Shown here: positions 36,601 to 47,431 of the stretch, piece by piece
Layout of the letters: every line of letters starts with the position of its first letter
Position numbering within the stretch: the stretch's first letter is position 1
From: Collybiopsis luxurians FD-317 M1
Lineage: Eukaryota; Basidiomycota; Agaricomycetes; Agaricales; Omphalotaceae
DNA length: 64,000 bases
Direction of reading: 5' to 3'
Assembly: GCA_000827265.1 (NCBI GenBank)
Contig: KN834808.1
Span: forward strand, 137,864-201,863
Notes under the pieces: generated by a model
What the model was told of the DNA's origin: nothing
The model's input: the letters and a program-made list of their open reading frames with translations, nothing else
Databases searched by the model: none
Made by a program: the position numbers and the translations under genes

Positions 36601-39600
36601 TGATGCAGGGAGATTGCAACGCTCCAGCAACCTTCCAATGTATCATGACGCATGTATTCAGAGACCTCATTGGCCGCTGCATACATGTTTACCTAGATGA
36701 TATATTCATTTTCAGTGACTCCATCGAGGATCATGAAAAACACCTCAAAATGGTGTTCGAGAGGTTGAAAACACAACAATTCTACCTCAAGAGCGAAAAA
36801 TGTGAGTTATACGCAGACTCACTCAACTGTCTCGGTCATCTCATCGATGACAAGGGTGTCCATGCTGACATGGACAAAATGCAGAAGATTCGGGAGTGGA
36901 GAACTCCACAAAACTTCAATGATGTCCAAAAGTTCCTTGGACTTGTCCAATATCTATCTGCGTACATGTCTGATGTTGCAGTATATACTGGACCACTGTC
37001 AATTATGTGTTGAAACAATGACCCTTTCATATGGCTCCCGTTCCACAAAATTTGTTTCCAGAACATTAAGAGGATGGCAGCAACGAGCTCCATCCCAGTC
37101 CTAAAACCAATTGATCCCAGAACTGGAATACCCATATGGGTCATATGCGATGCCTCCAGCTCAGGAGTGGGGGCATACTATGGACAAGGCCCAAGCTGGA
37201 AAGAATGCCGACCTGCTGGGTTCATGTCCAAAAAGTTCACTGCTGCGCAGATGAACTACCGAGTCTTTGAACAAGAGACTCTAGCCATTTTGGAAGCCCT
37301 CCTTAAATGGGAGGACAAGCTGATTGGCTATAGAGTTCACATTGTCACTGACCATGAAGCTCTAATGTTCTTCAAGACCCAGAGGAACTTGAATAACCGT
37401 CAAACCAGATGGATGGAATATCTATCCAGGTTTGACTTTGACATTCGTTATGTCAAAGGGTCCACGAGCCATGTAGCGGATGCATTGTCTTGCTACTACA
37501 AATCTGACCTACCCAAGGAGACTCACCCGTGTAATGACTATGTCAGTGCAGATAGCTGTCTCGATAAACATCGAGATGATCTGTCAGATGCTCGGATTGC
37601 TGAACTAACCTCCGAGCGACTAACCCTACTGCGAGAAGAGGTAGAAATCCGGGACGAAGAAGTGCAAGAGCTGTGCGAGCATGCAGAGACGAACGAACCT
37701 TCACCTGTCATCACATCCAAGGATGACAACCTAACCGTCGCGCACTCTAGAGAACATGGTTTGGAACCAAAGCCTATAATGCTAGGCCCCGACAACTTCC
37801 CCAAAGAAGTACGCCAACTATCAAAAGTCGACCCATTGTTGTCCAAAATACTGGACAACTGACAGGACCACCCACAATTTGAAGTAGTGGATGGTATGAT
37901 CTACTCTCGCAATTGAGGAGGCGAGAGTGTTTTGTGTATTCCCAAAGGGAAAACAAAGGGAGGAAAGTCCCTTAGGGGACTAATCCTCGAACAAGCTCAC
38001 AAAGCAATAGGACATTTTGGTGAGCAACGTACCTCCGACTACATTAGATGGTGGTACTGGTGGCCCCGAATTAACAGGGACACAGAAAAATTTTGCAAAT
38101 CTTGCATGACTTGCCAATGATCTAAGGCTTCAAACTTAAAGCCTGCGGGAAAACTACATCCCCTACCCATCCCAAAACGCCCTTGGGAATCCATAGGCAT
38201 GGACTTCATTGGGCCATTCCCATCTGCAAGGGGATACAACTACCTCTGGGTAGTCATCTGTAGACTGACTTCACGCCTACATCTCGTGCCAGTAACTACG
38301 GCCACTACTGCTGTAGAACTAGCACATCTCTTCTTAAAAGAAATTGTACGCCTACATGGTTTACCAAAATCAATTGTCTCAGATTGAGACTCGAAATTCA
38401 CTTCACAATTCTGGCGTGAAGTACATCATCTTCTTGGAACTAAACTCCTTATGTCGACTTCATACCATCCCCAGACAGATGGTGTTACCAAACGAGCAAA
38501 TTGCTCAGTAACTCAAGTCCTCCGATCTGTGGTACAGGCAGACCAAAAGGATTGGATTGACAAACTTCCTATGACGGAATTTGCATTCAATGCGAGCATA
38601 AATGAAGCCACTGGTTTCGCTCCATTTGAACTGGATGGAGGGTACATGCCATCCATGATATGTGAATTACCAGCAGGGACCATCGTGTCACCAGGAGTGC
38701 ACTATTTTGCCGAACAGGCAATAAAACATTTGGCCGACGCACACGACGCCATCATTGAGGCGCGTGTCTTCCAGACACATTGGTCTAATGGCCATTGCAG
38801 AGATGAACCTCATGTCAAAGTCAATGACCTTGTCTACTTGATGACAAAAAACCTTGCCCTCCCGAAAGGAAGAGCAACCAAACTCCTACCAAAATATGTA
38901 GGACCTTACCCCGTAACAGGGATTGTAGATGGAAAATCCGTCTATGAACTCGGCCTACCCACAGAACTGATGAAGCAAGGGATATATAACAAATTTCATG
39001 CATCCTTACTTCGCCCCCATCACACCAATGATGACGAATTGTTCCCCTCAAGATCCATGGCTGAACCATACGACTTCGGGGAACCAGTCGACGTGGAATG
39101 GACTGTAGACAACATTATTGGCCATCAGTGGCACGGTTGAAAGATATCGTTCCATGTATTATGGAACCTGGGTGACACCACGATCGAACCCTACAGTACC
39201 TGTAAAGACCTCGCTGCCTTAGACAGGTACCTCGCACTCAAGGGTGTAACTGACTGGCGCCAGCTACCCCGAAGGTAAATTACCTTCTGTTGATCCGGTA
39301 CCTGATAAGACCGGAACAACACTAACAGAATTGGATCCTGTTAATTAATATCGGCATGCAATGCCGAATAACAGGGCAGTCGCATGACCCGTGAGAATAT
39401 TAAAATTTCACTATTCCCACTGATTGCATTCTGCCAACGTTATTGTTAACACGGTAACATGGCGTCTCAGCAACCTAACACGCCCGCGAACACTGGCTCT
39501 TTGAGCCAGTTCCCTGCCTCGGCGGGAACACAATACCTCCCCAGTATACCGGGACCAACTTATCACCCTGCTCACGCGGGGTTTAACATGTATCCTGCAC

Positions 39601-42600
39601 CAACAGGATACACCACGTATTCTCCCTCAGGGGGATACCACATCGGTTCGGCACAGGCTGGACCCATTTCTGCACCCGCAGGAACTTTATATGACACCAC
39701 TGCCGTGGGTCATACCGTATCTTCGGCTTCTGTGAACCAATACGCGTCACCCGCATTCACGGGCCAACTTTATCATCCCGTTCCAGCGGGATACAATCTC
39801 GTTGCGATGCCGCCTCCGGCTCAAGCAACTTCTCCGGGAGGAGGAGGAACCCATCAAGGTAACCCCTCCAACCAAGAAAATCCCAAATTCACAGTACATC
39901 GTTACTGTGAACTGCTGTCGCACAAGAAAGACGGCCATGGCCACTCGTGCAGCGAATGTGACGTGTACGTCGCACATCTAATCAGTGAAGACAGTACCAC
40001 TGAATTCGCTGATATCCTCGAAAAGAGGAACAAGGTGATCACCGCCCCCCTGCAGGAGAAGATCACTACCCTCCAAACACAAATCGCGTCCTTGGAGGAA
40101 ATTCAGCGGTTACAAACAACCGCCTACCAGCAACGACTGGACGCTGCATTGGCCAGAGCCGTACAGCTAGAATATCTTCTCGAGGAGGAGAAGAAAACAT
40201 CTGAGCGCTGGAAGGACCAAGCACTCGGAAAGGAGGAAGAAGAGGGGGTTGAATCAGACAATGAGTCCATCGATCGTATGCAAATCGACCAGCCCAAGAG
40301 GTCCCACAAGGGCAAAGAATGGGCAGATCCACTGATCCCCTTTCACCCGTCGTCCTCATCCAAGATGACTACACTAGAGCAGAGGTTCACCGATGCCCCA
40401 GTCGCCGAACAAACAGGATCTCTGACCCCAGAACAGCGACAAGGCTCTAAAAGCCTCAGATTCGTCGAAGAAACCTCTCCGACCACACCCCCCTCATCTT
40501 GTGGAGTCAAACGTCGGAGACGCTACAGCGCATCTGACGTAGAATTAGATCCACGTTCCGCCAAACCACCTATCCGATACAACAACAAAGTTGCATCCGG
40601 ATCCCCTTCCCCCACCACCAAACTTCTACCACCCAAGAAACTTCCGGAATACGAAGTTTCTGACAAGAGTGAACCCGAAAACACGGGCCACAAACTCATT
40701 GGCGAAGCACGTTGCCAACAGAACGCTATCAACCGTGCAGCCCAGAAAGCCTTGAAGGACAAGGCAATCCATGCAGGCCTCATTCCGAAGGCAAAAGTGA
40801 AACGGAAGAGTAAGAAAGAGTTCAATCCCATCAGAGGGGAGAGAACATTCTCACAAATGTCCATGCCTTCCTCTATGGAAGAATGGACCAAAATTCGCAG
40901 TTACCTCGATAACTACAAAAGTCTTCAGGGAGCTAAGCGCCCCTACCGACTACTGTCAGAATTTGTCGTGTTTCGACGACGGTTCTTGAAAAAGGACCCC
41001 GGCCTCCTGACAGATGTTCAGAAGGCCATGGTGGCTTTCAACAACTTCCCTCCCTGGTTTGAGGAAAAGAAGAAGGCTATTGAGGAATTCGATCCAATGT
41101 CTTCTATGAGGAAGACCGAAGAGGCTCCTGTCTCGAACGACGTCCAACAAAGTGGACCCAGCAACATCTCCGCTCAGGAAGCCACTAACGTCACAGAGGA
41201 CTATCTCTCTGACGGTGCCCAAATCCAGCTCAATAGACTGGAACCCACCGTTGATATTCCCTTCACCATAAGAATGGGGAAATCAACCTATCCTTTGTTC
41301 GGAAAACCTGCCGGACTACCATCCGAGGGTGCTTCAGTTGAGGATTGGGGATTGTACTGCCTCAAGTACTCCGAGAGGTTCCCTGGGATATCAGTGACTA
41401 TGAATGAAAGTAGTCCCCCAACCATCAATCTGCAACTTGTACGCGGATTGAAATTTGTTACACAAATGCTCCCCAATGCTCCACAGAGCCCTGACAGAGA
41501 AATAGTGTTCTTCTGCCTGTTGATCCAGTACATAATGGATCCAGACGCGTACTCAGCCAGTCTCACTGACTGGAGAGTTACTGTCGCTGATTCGCGACGG
41601 ATTATGCCATTTCCCAATGAGGATCGGTATTACACTGACCAGGGCGTGGTCAAATACCTTGCAAAAGCAGGGATCACTGGTCGCGAACTAGGTGACGCTG
41701 CACTTTTTGCAGTGCATTGGTTGACGGAATACCAACTACCATCCGGCCCACTCGACACGGAACGAGTGCGGGAGTGGCTGGACTACTTCCGACAGGAATT
41801 CATCCCAAGCAGAGAAGCCAGGGGCCTCCCATTGGGAGAAGTTGAGAACCACCTCAACATCCAAGGCGAAGTGATCGCCGGCGCCTGTTCATCACACAAC
41901 GGACCATTGTATGGTTATTCGAAAACCATGCAAACTCTCCCCTGCCTGAGCATTTACTACTCGCAGTTCACCGAAGAAGTTACTGCCGAATAGCAGTAAT
42001 GGCCATTCTACCACAGATCGACTGGGATCGATCTTGTGGGGGAGGGTGTAGTGGCGGCGCTGTTACTATGCGTTCTTTCATTAACTCGGACTCATAGACA
42101 CTGTACCTATATTACATATACATATTTAATACCGATTTAGTACATTCATTCCTGCGCCTCCCGCCTCTATATTTACGTACATTTATTGATTGCACTCGTT
42201 AGACTTACTTTCATGCACAAGCACAACGTACATACCGAGAATAATATAAACTCGTCGTGTTCAGTGCTAGTGTGAAACATCTTTAGCTCAGTATAGCTAA
42301 TCTTAGGAGCTCAACATACTGAGCCTCTATTCACCACTACCAGAGTGGTTACAACATTCAAGATATTAACTTCAGTGTTGTATCAGTACCACTATTGTCA
42401 GAGATTTAAAGCAAATAGCCCCGGAGTATACCTGGTATCACTACTTTGACTCACGTGATAACACAGATCAAAAGTCTACTTTTCGGGGCTACCTCCTATC
42501 TCTTTTGGCACAAGTTGGAGTTAACAGCAAAGGCATTCACCCTGCACTAAAAATGCTGTTTGATAGATGCAATAGTGAGGGCCTCACTGCATCCTCCCCT

Positions 42601-45600
42601 GCCACAAAAGATGTAGCCATGGTATTAAACGAAGTGCTTGAAACTGCTGATAGGGGCTACATTGTGTTGGATGCCATGGATGAATGCTGTGAAACTTCAA
42701 AGGTCCTTGAATGGCTGCAAAGTCTGCCTAAGCAGTTTTGGATTCTGTTTACAAGCCGCTACACTCATGAGCCAAATATTTTAGAGGAATGCACCACCAT
42801 TTCATTGGATAATGGAAATACCCTTATCAATGAGAATGTTGTGAAATATGTGGAAAAGGAAGTTGAAAGGTTTCACTTTAAAGGAGATTTGAAAACTGAG
42901 GTCATGTATACTTTGAAGGAAAAGGCACAGGGAGGGTAAGTTACAAAATATTTGTCCAAAATTTGGGTAAAACTGAAGTGACTCAAGATTCCGTTGGGTA
43001 GATTGTCAGCTAAGAGTGCTGAAGGATTGTGGATCACCCAAAGTTGTGCGGAAAAATTTGAAAAATCTGCCTAAAGATTTGAAGGAGACTTATAATCAGG
43101 CAATGCAATGGACTTGGGATAGGGAAGACAACAGGGAGGATGCTTACCATCTTCTCTTATGGCTTACCTATGCATTTGAGCCACTCACTATCAGAAGGAT
43201 TGCAGACATTCTGACAATAGATTTGGGCAATAACTGCGTAGATGGCAAGCCTAATGAGATGGAGGTCAAAATACATTCAATCATTGACTCTACTCTAGTT
43301 GCAGTTGATATGAATTCAAATGTTCAATTGGCACATGCATCTGTCAAGGAATTCATGATTAATCAATACAATTCATCCCACACTCTCAGATTATTTCACA
43401 TCAATGAGCTGTTGGCACATGAGATAATTGCTCAGACATGTATAATATATCTGATGCAGTTTACTTCAATTGTGAAGATTTGTCCTGGCTGGGAACAGGT
43501 TGACCATTCCTTAAAGCCTTATGCAGTAAAATACTGGCCCAGACATGCAAAGTTTGTAGAAAATAGTGATGCTGAAAGTTCCCTGCATAATTTGATAGTA
43601 AAATTTGCAAACGGTGAAACGACACCCTTCCAGAACTGGTTGAAGCGATATAAACTATGTCGCCGCACATTTTTGCGAACATATGTGTATGATGAATATC
43701 CAATCTTTTCCTTGATCTGTCATGGTTTATTGACCGCAAGCCGTGAGCTGTTGGAGTTCTGTGGGGTAGAAGCTCTTAATGCTGCACTCTATGCTGCAAT
43801 AATAGGTGGCCATTCAGCTATGACTGATGATTCACTACTACATCAGGGGATAAATCTAAATGTTCAAAGTGGCCATGACTGTTGGGCAATTACAGCACAA
43901 CAAAGTGAGGCTATGGTGAAACTTTTACTTGAGAAGGGTGCTAATGTCATTGCTCATGGTAGCATTGCCCTTCGAGCAGCTGTAACCCAGCGAAGTGAGG
44001 CTGTAGTGAAACTTTTACTGGAGAAGGGTGCTAATGTCAATGCTCAGGGTAGTAATGTCCTTGAACCAGCTGCAGCCAGGGGAGATGAGGCTATAGTGAA
44101 ACTTTTACTTGAGAAGGGTGCTGATGTCAATGCTCCAGGTAGTAATACTCTTAGGAAAGCTGCAGCCCAGGGAAATGAGGCTATGGTGAAACTTTTACTT
44201 GAGAAGGGTGCTAATGTCAATACTCAGGGCAGTGGTGCCCTTACAGAAGCTGTAGCAAAGGGAAATACTACTATAGTGGAAATTTTACTTGAGAAGGGTG
44301 CCAATATTAATGCTCAGGATAGTTTGTTTCATTCAGAATCTGGCGGAAATGAAGCTGTAATAAGGCTTATGCTTGACAATGGTGCCGATATTAATGTTCT
44401 GAGTAGAATAATTGACATTCAAATGGCTGCATATAATGGAAATGAAGCTGTGATAAAAATTTTTCTTAATAATGGTATTGACATCAATGCTCCGGGTGGT
44501 CGGTTTGGTAGTGCTCTGCGAGCTGCTGCAGCAGGAGGCAATGAGACTATTGTAAAGCTTTTACTCAAACAGGGAGTTGATCGGTCGGTCTATAGCAAAG
44601 CCCTTGTGGCTGCTGCACACCGGGGAAATGAGGTTATAGTAAAGCTTTTGCTTGAGCAACAAAGTATGATTATCGCGCAGGCCGGCAAGCAAGGTAATAC
44701 ACCTAGAGTTGCAGCTGTTAAGGAAGAGGAAATAGTGTTGGAGCCTTTACATGCAAAAGGTACTGATCTGAATATGAAGGAAGTAGAATATGATGAAGTC
44801 TTTCAAGCTGCTGTAGGCAGCGGAAATTTGAATGTAGTGAATATGTTGGTCAAGAATGTTGCTAATATTAATTATAAGGTATCCCTCGATGATGCCCTTG
44901 TGATGGCTATTTCTGGGAGTAATGAGTCCATGATTAAGCTGTTGCTTGAACTGGGAGCTAATGTCAATGCTGAGAATGATTTTCATGGGAGTGTTCTGGA
45001 AAATGCAGCTTATCGGGGTAATGAGGCTGTGGTGAAATTATTGCTTGAGAAGGGTGCGAATGTTCATGCTGAGAATGGTTTACATGGCGGTGTTCTTTGC
45101 GCTGCTGCATCTGCAAACAATGAAGCTTTGGTAAAGCTTTTAGTTGGGAAAGGTGTTAATGTTGAAGCAAGCAGTAATGACAATGCTCTGCAAGAGGCCG
45201 CAAGAAGGGGAAACGAGGGCATAGTAAAGCTGTTGCTTGAAACCGGGGCTAACATCAATGCTCGCGGCGGATATTATGGCACTGCTCTTCAAGCTGCAGC
45301 AGCCCACGGTCATGAGACATTGGTGCATATTTTGCTTAAGAAAGGTGCAAATGTAAATGCAGTTGGTGGATATTATGGTACTATCCTTCAAGCCACTGCC
45401 TTTGATGGAAATGAAAGTGTAGCAGAGCTTCTGCTTGAAAGGGGGGCTGATGTAGAGACACAGGATGGAATAAATAGCAACATGTTTCAAGCAGCTATAT
45501 CAGATGGAGATGAAAGTGTTTTGAAGCTCATGCTTGAAAATGGTGCTAATCTCTGTACACAAGATGGGAAATATGCCAGTGCCCTTCAAGCTGCTGCAGG

Positions 45601-47431
45601 AGAGGGAAATGAGGCAGTGGTAAAGCTTCTGCTTGAGAGGGGTGCTGATGTCAACCATCAGGGTGGCTATTACGGCAACGCCCTTCAAGCGGCTGCTGCC
45701 AAACCTCATCAAAATGCAGTGATAGTAAGACTTTTACTTGAGAGTGGGGCTGACATCAACACTGAGGGTGGTTATTATGGTACTGCCCTTCAAGCTGCTG
45801 CCACCGGTGTTGACAGAGATGAAGCAGTGGTGCGACTTCTGCTTGACAAGGGGGCTATTGTCAATACTAAGACTGGGCATTATGGAAATGCCCTGCAAGC
45901 TGCTGCAGCTCAAGGAAATGAGGTAGTGGTGAAACTGCTGTTTGAGCAGGGTGCTGATATTAATGCTCAGGGTGGCCATTATGGCAATGCCCTTCAAGCC
46001 GCTGCAAGTATAACACCTGGAATTATACCATATAAAGTTACTGCTGAGAAAATTATGGCCATGATAAATTTTATGCTGGAAAAGGGTGCAATCATAGATT
46101 CTCAGGGTGGCTATTATGGGAGTGCCCTCCAAGCTGCTGCAGCTGCAGTTCAAGGAAATGGTGAAGTGGTAAGACTGTTGTTGGAGAGGGGTGCCAATGT
46201 CAATTTTCATGGTGGCTGCTATGGGAATGCCCTCCAAGCTGCTGTAGCTTGTGGAAATGGTGAAGTGGTAAGACTGTTGTTGGAGAGGGGTGCCAATGTC
46301 AATCTTCATGGTGGCTGCTATGGGAATGCCCTCCAAGCTGCTGCAGCTTGTGGAAATGGTGAAGTGATAAGACTGTTGTTGGAGAGGGGTGCCAATGTCA
46401 ATCTTCATGGTGGCTACTATGGGAATGCCCTCCAAGCTGCTGCCACTCATGGACATAGTGAAGTGGTAAGACTGTTGTTGGAGAGAGGTGCCAATGTCAA
46501 TCCTCATGGTGGCTACTATGGGAATTCCCTCCAAGCTGCTGCCACTCATGGACATAGTGAAGTGGTAAGACTGTTGTTAGAAAAAGATGCAGATGTCAAT
46601 GCTCAAGGTGGTCAATATGGTAATGCCCTCCAAGGTGCTGCTACTGTGTTTTGGCAGGGAGAGGGAGTGGTCAAGCTTCTGCTTGAGAGGGGTGCTGATA
46701 TCAATGCTCAGGGTGGACAATACAGTAATGCTCTTCAAGCAGCTGTGGTAAAGGGGCATTATGCAGTGGTGAAGCTTCTGCTTAACAGTGGTGCTGATGT
46801 AAATGCTGAAGGTGGTCAATATGGCAATGCCCTTCAGGCAGCTGCTGTTAGATTGGATGTTGACCAGAGAGGAGATACAGTGGTCAAAGATTTACTTGAG
46901 AGGGGTGCTGATATTAATGCTCAAGGGGGTCAATATGGCACTGCCCTTCAAGCTGCTGCTGCAAATGCCCATGGACAAAAAGCAGTAGTTAAACTTCTGC
47001 TTGAGAAGGGTGCTGATATCAATGCTCAGGGTGGAAAATATGGTAATGCTCTTCAAGCTGCTGCTGCTGCAGATGACAATGGAGATGAGACACTGGCCAC
47101 ACGTGTCTTTGAGCAAGGTGCCAATATTTATGGTCTTCATGCAAATACAGGTTTCGGAAATAGGGCAGTAGTGAAATTTCTACTTCAAGAAGGTGCTTAT
47201 GTTAATGCCCAAGGTGGTCAATATGGCAATGCCCTTCAAGCTGCCGCTGCTAATGCTTATGGGAATACGGCAGTTGTCAAGCTTTTGCTTCAATGGGGTG
47301 CTGATATTAACACACAGGGTGGTCAATATAGCAATGCCCTTCATGCTGCCGCTGCTGCATCTTGGCTCAATGAACCAGTAGTGAAATTTTTGCTTACAAA
47401 TGGTGCTGTTGCTGATTTTAAAGAGCCGTGA
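30626..47431 (+). CDS. NLR3: intact NACHT-ankyrin NLR-like protein with a retrotransposon in intron 5
   Basis: Exons: 30626-30645, 30705-30734, 30802-30857, 30916-31113, 31170-31194, 42387-42935 and 42988-47431, summing to 5322 nt, 1773 codons plus stop. N-terminus [15 protein letters not shown], then an acidic/lysine run, WLNAPDC, P-loop AGSGKT, Walker [11 protein letters not shown], sensor FTSRYT, a winged-helix-like part ([20 protein letters not shown]) and about 35 ankyrin repeats. Role: STAND-type receptor, cytosolic by family; the ligand is unknown. Intron 5 holds the 11.1-kb gypsy element. Without it and one target duplication the intron would be 51 nt, exactly as in NLR1. The coding frame is untouched, so function depends on splicing or on transcripts started elsewhere. 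Four ankyrin units at 46156-46552 are nearly identical 99-mers. Confidence 0.85.
31218..31524 (+). repeat. 5-prime LTR of the gypsy element
   Basis: 307 bp, TG...CA ends. Compared with the 3-prime LTR there are six differences. At each of them this copy keeps a CpG. Confidence 0.95.
31710..39278 (+). pseudogene. Gag-Pol polyprotein of the gypsy element, 12 in-frame TGA
   Basis: A single frame runs from the ATG at 31710 to a TAA at 39276 with no indel. Domains: Gag with coiled-coil start and CCHC-like knuckle [16 protein letters not shown] (34110-34157); protease DSGSS (35016-35030); RT with [10 protein letters not shown] and YLDD (36690-36701); RNase H with CDASSSG and TDHEAL; integrase HHCC region ending CKSCMTCQ and core MDFIGPFP...SD...; a chromodomain-like tail near 39090-39278. 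TGA codons start at 31752, 34593, 35430, 35460, 35988, 36492, 37011, 37860, 37914, 38118, 38385 and 39138. At several sites the family has Arg (for example KY-R-SKID, CQ-R-SK, SD-R-DSKF), so CGA became TGA. The integrase catalytic Glu position reads Lys (38490-38492). Confidence 0.9.
39459..41993 (+). CDS. Third ORF of the gypsy element, 844 aa, unknown function
   Basis: Open from ATG 39459 to TAG 41991, 180 nt after the pol stop and ending 53 nt before the 3-prime LTR. Residues about 1-130 are low complexity, rich in Pro, Gly, Tyr, Ser and Ala, with repeated PA-x-AG and GY motifs. A Cys/His cluster ([20 protein letters not shown]) follows at about 148-167, then a helix rich in Gln/Leu/Glu that looks coiled-coil (about 185-250), a basic/acidic linker, and a C-terminal domain from about residue 590 with conserved-looking aromatic positions ([24 protein letters not shown]). 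No signal peptide or membrane segment is seen, so it is not a typical envelope protein. It is undamaged although Gag-Pol upstream is not. An accessory Gag-like or nucleic-acid-binding role is only a guess. Confidence 0.75.
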   Translation: MASQQPNTPANTGSLSQFPASAGTQYLPSIPGPTYHPAHAGFNMYPAPTGYTTYSPSGGYHIGSAQAGPISAPAGTLYDTTAVGHTVSSASVNQYASPAFTGQLYHPVPAGYNLVAMPPPAQATSPGGGGTHQGNPSNQENPKFTVHRYCELLSHKKDGHGHSCSECDVYVAHLISEDSTTEFADILEKRNKVITAPLQEKITTLQTQIASLEEIQRLQTTAYQQRLDAALARAVQLEYLLEEEKKTSERWKDQALGKEEEEGVESDNESIDRMQIDQPKRSHKGKEWADPLIPFHPSSSSKMTTLEQRFTDAPVAEQTGSLTPEQRQGSKSLRFVEETSPTTPPSSCGVKRRRRYSASDVELDPRSAKPPIRYNNKVASGSPSPTTKLLPPKKLPEYEVSDKSEPENTGHKLIGEARCQQNAINRAAQKALKDKAIHAGLIPKAKVKRKSKKEFNPIRGERTFSQMSMPSSMEEWTKIRSYLDNYKSLQGAKRPYRLLSEFVVFRRRFLKKDPGLLTDVQKAMVAFNNFPPWFEEKKKAIEEFDPMSSMRKTEEAPVSNDVQQSGPSNISAQEATNVTEDYLSDGAQIQLNRLEPTVDIPFTIRMGKSTYPLFGKPAGLPSEGASVEDWGLYCLKYSERFPGISVTMNESSPPTINLQLVRGLKFVTQMLPNAPQSPDREIVFFCLLIQYIMDPDAYSASLTDWRVTVADSRRIMPFPNEDRYYTDQGVVKYLAKAGITGRELGDAALFAVHWLTEYQLPSGPLDTERVREWLDYFRQEFIPSREARGLPLGEVENHLNIQGEVIAGACSSHNGPLYGYSKTMQTLPCLSIYYSQFTEEVTAE
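42036..42046 (+). other. Polypurine tract of the gypsy element
   Basis: GTGGGGGAGGG directly abuts the 3-prime LTR. This is the expected site for plus-strand priming. Confidence 0.75.
42047..42353 (+). repeat. 3-prime LTR of the gypsy element
   Basis: 307 bp. It differs from the 5-prime LTR at 42052, 42061, 42069, 42148, 42153 and 42214. Each is TG or CA where the other LTR has CG. Confidence 0.95.
46156..46552 (+). repeat. Four near-identical 99-bp ankyrin units in NLR3
   Basis: Units starting GGAAATGGTGAAGTGGTAAG (or GGACATAGTGAAGTGGTAAG) repeat every 99 nt with only a few substitutions, while other repeats of the array are much more diverged. This indicates recent unit duplication or gene conversion within the array. 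Confidence 0.85.

Larger units (their letters stand above)
31218..42353 (+). mobile_element. Ty3/gypsy LTR retrotransposon (11,136 bp) in NLR3
   Basis: Two 307-bp LTRs beginning TGTAG and ending TTACA bound the element, with the 5-bp target duplication ACATT at 31213-31217 and 42354-42358. A polypurine tract precedes the 3-prime LTR. The order Gag, protease, RT, RNase H, integrase is that of Ty3/gypsy (Metaviridae). A third ORF follows pol. No TGG-type primer-binding site follows the 5-prime LTR directly. The twelve stops in Gag-Pol mean it cannot move by itself now. Confidence 0.95.

Noticed and set aside
36045..38120. Independent RT and integrase genes
   Set aside because: All pieces lie in the same frame of one Gag-Pol and are separated only by TGA codons.
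31710..39278. TGA read as a sense codon in the retrotransposon
   Set aside because: NLR1 and NLR3 in the same window end with TGA, and the conserved residue at several sites is Arg, so CpG decay of CGA is the better explanation.
39459..41993. Envelope gene of an errantivirus-like element
   Set aside because: No signal peptide, transmembrane helix or furin-type site is visible; the N-terminus is low complexity.
45734..46555. Long minus-strand open frame (273 codons) opposite NLR3
   Set aside because: It is the mirror of the repetitive ankyrin DNA; similar antisense frames occur along all three arrays.
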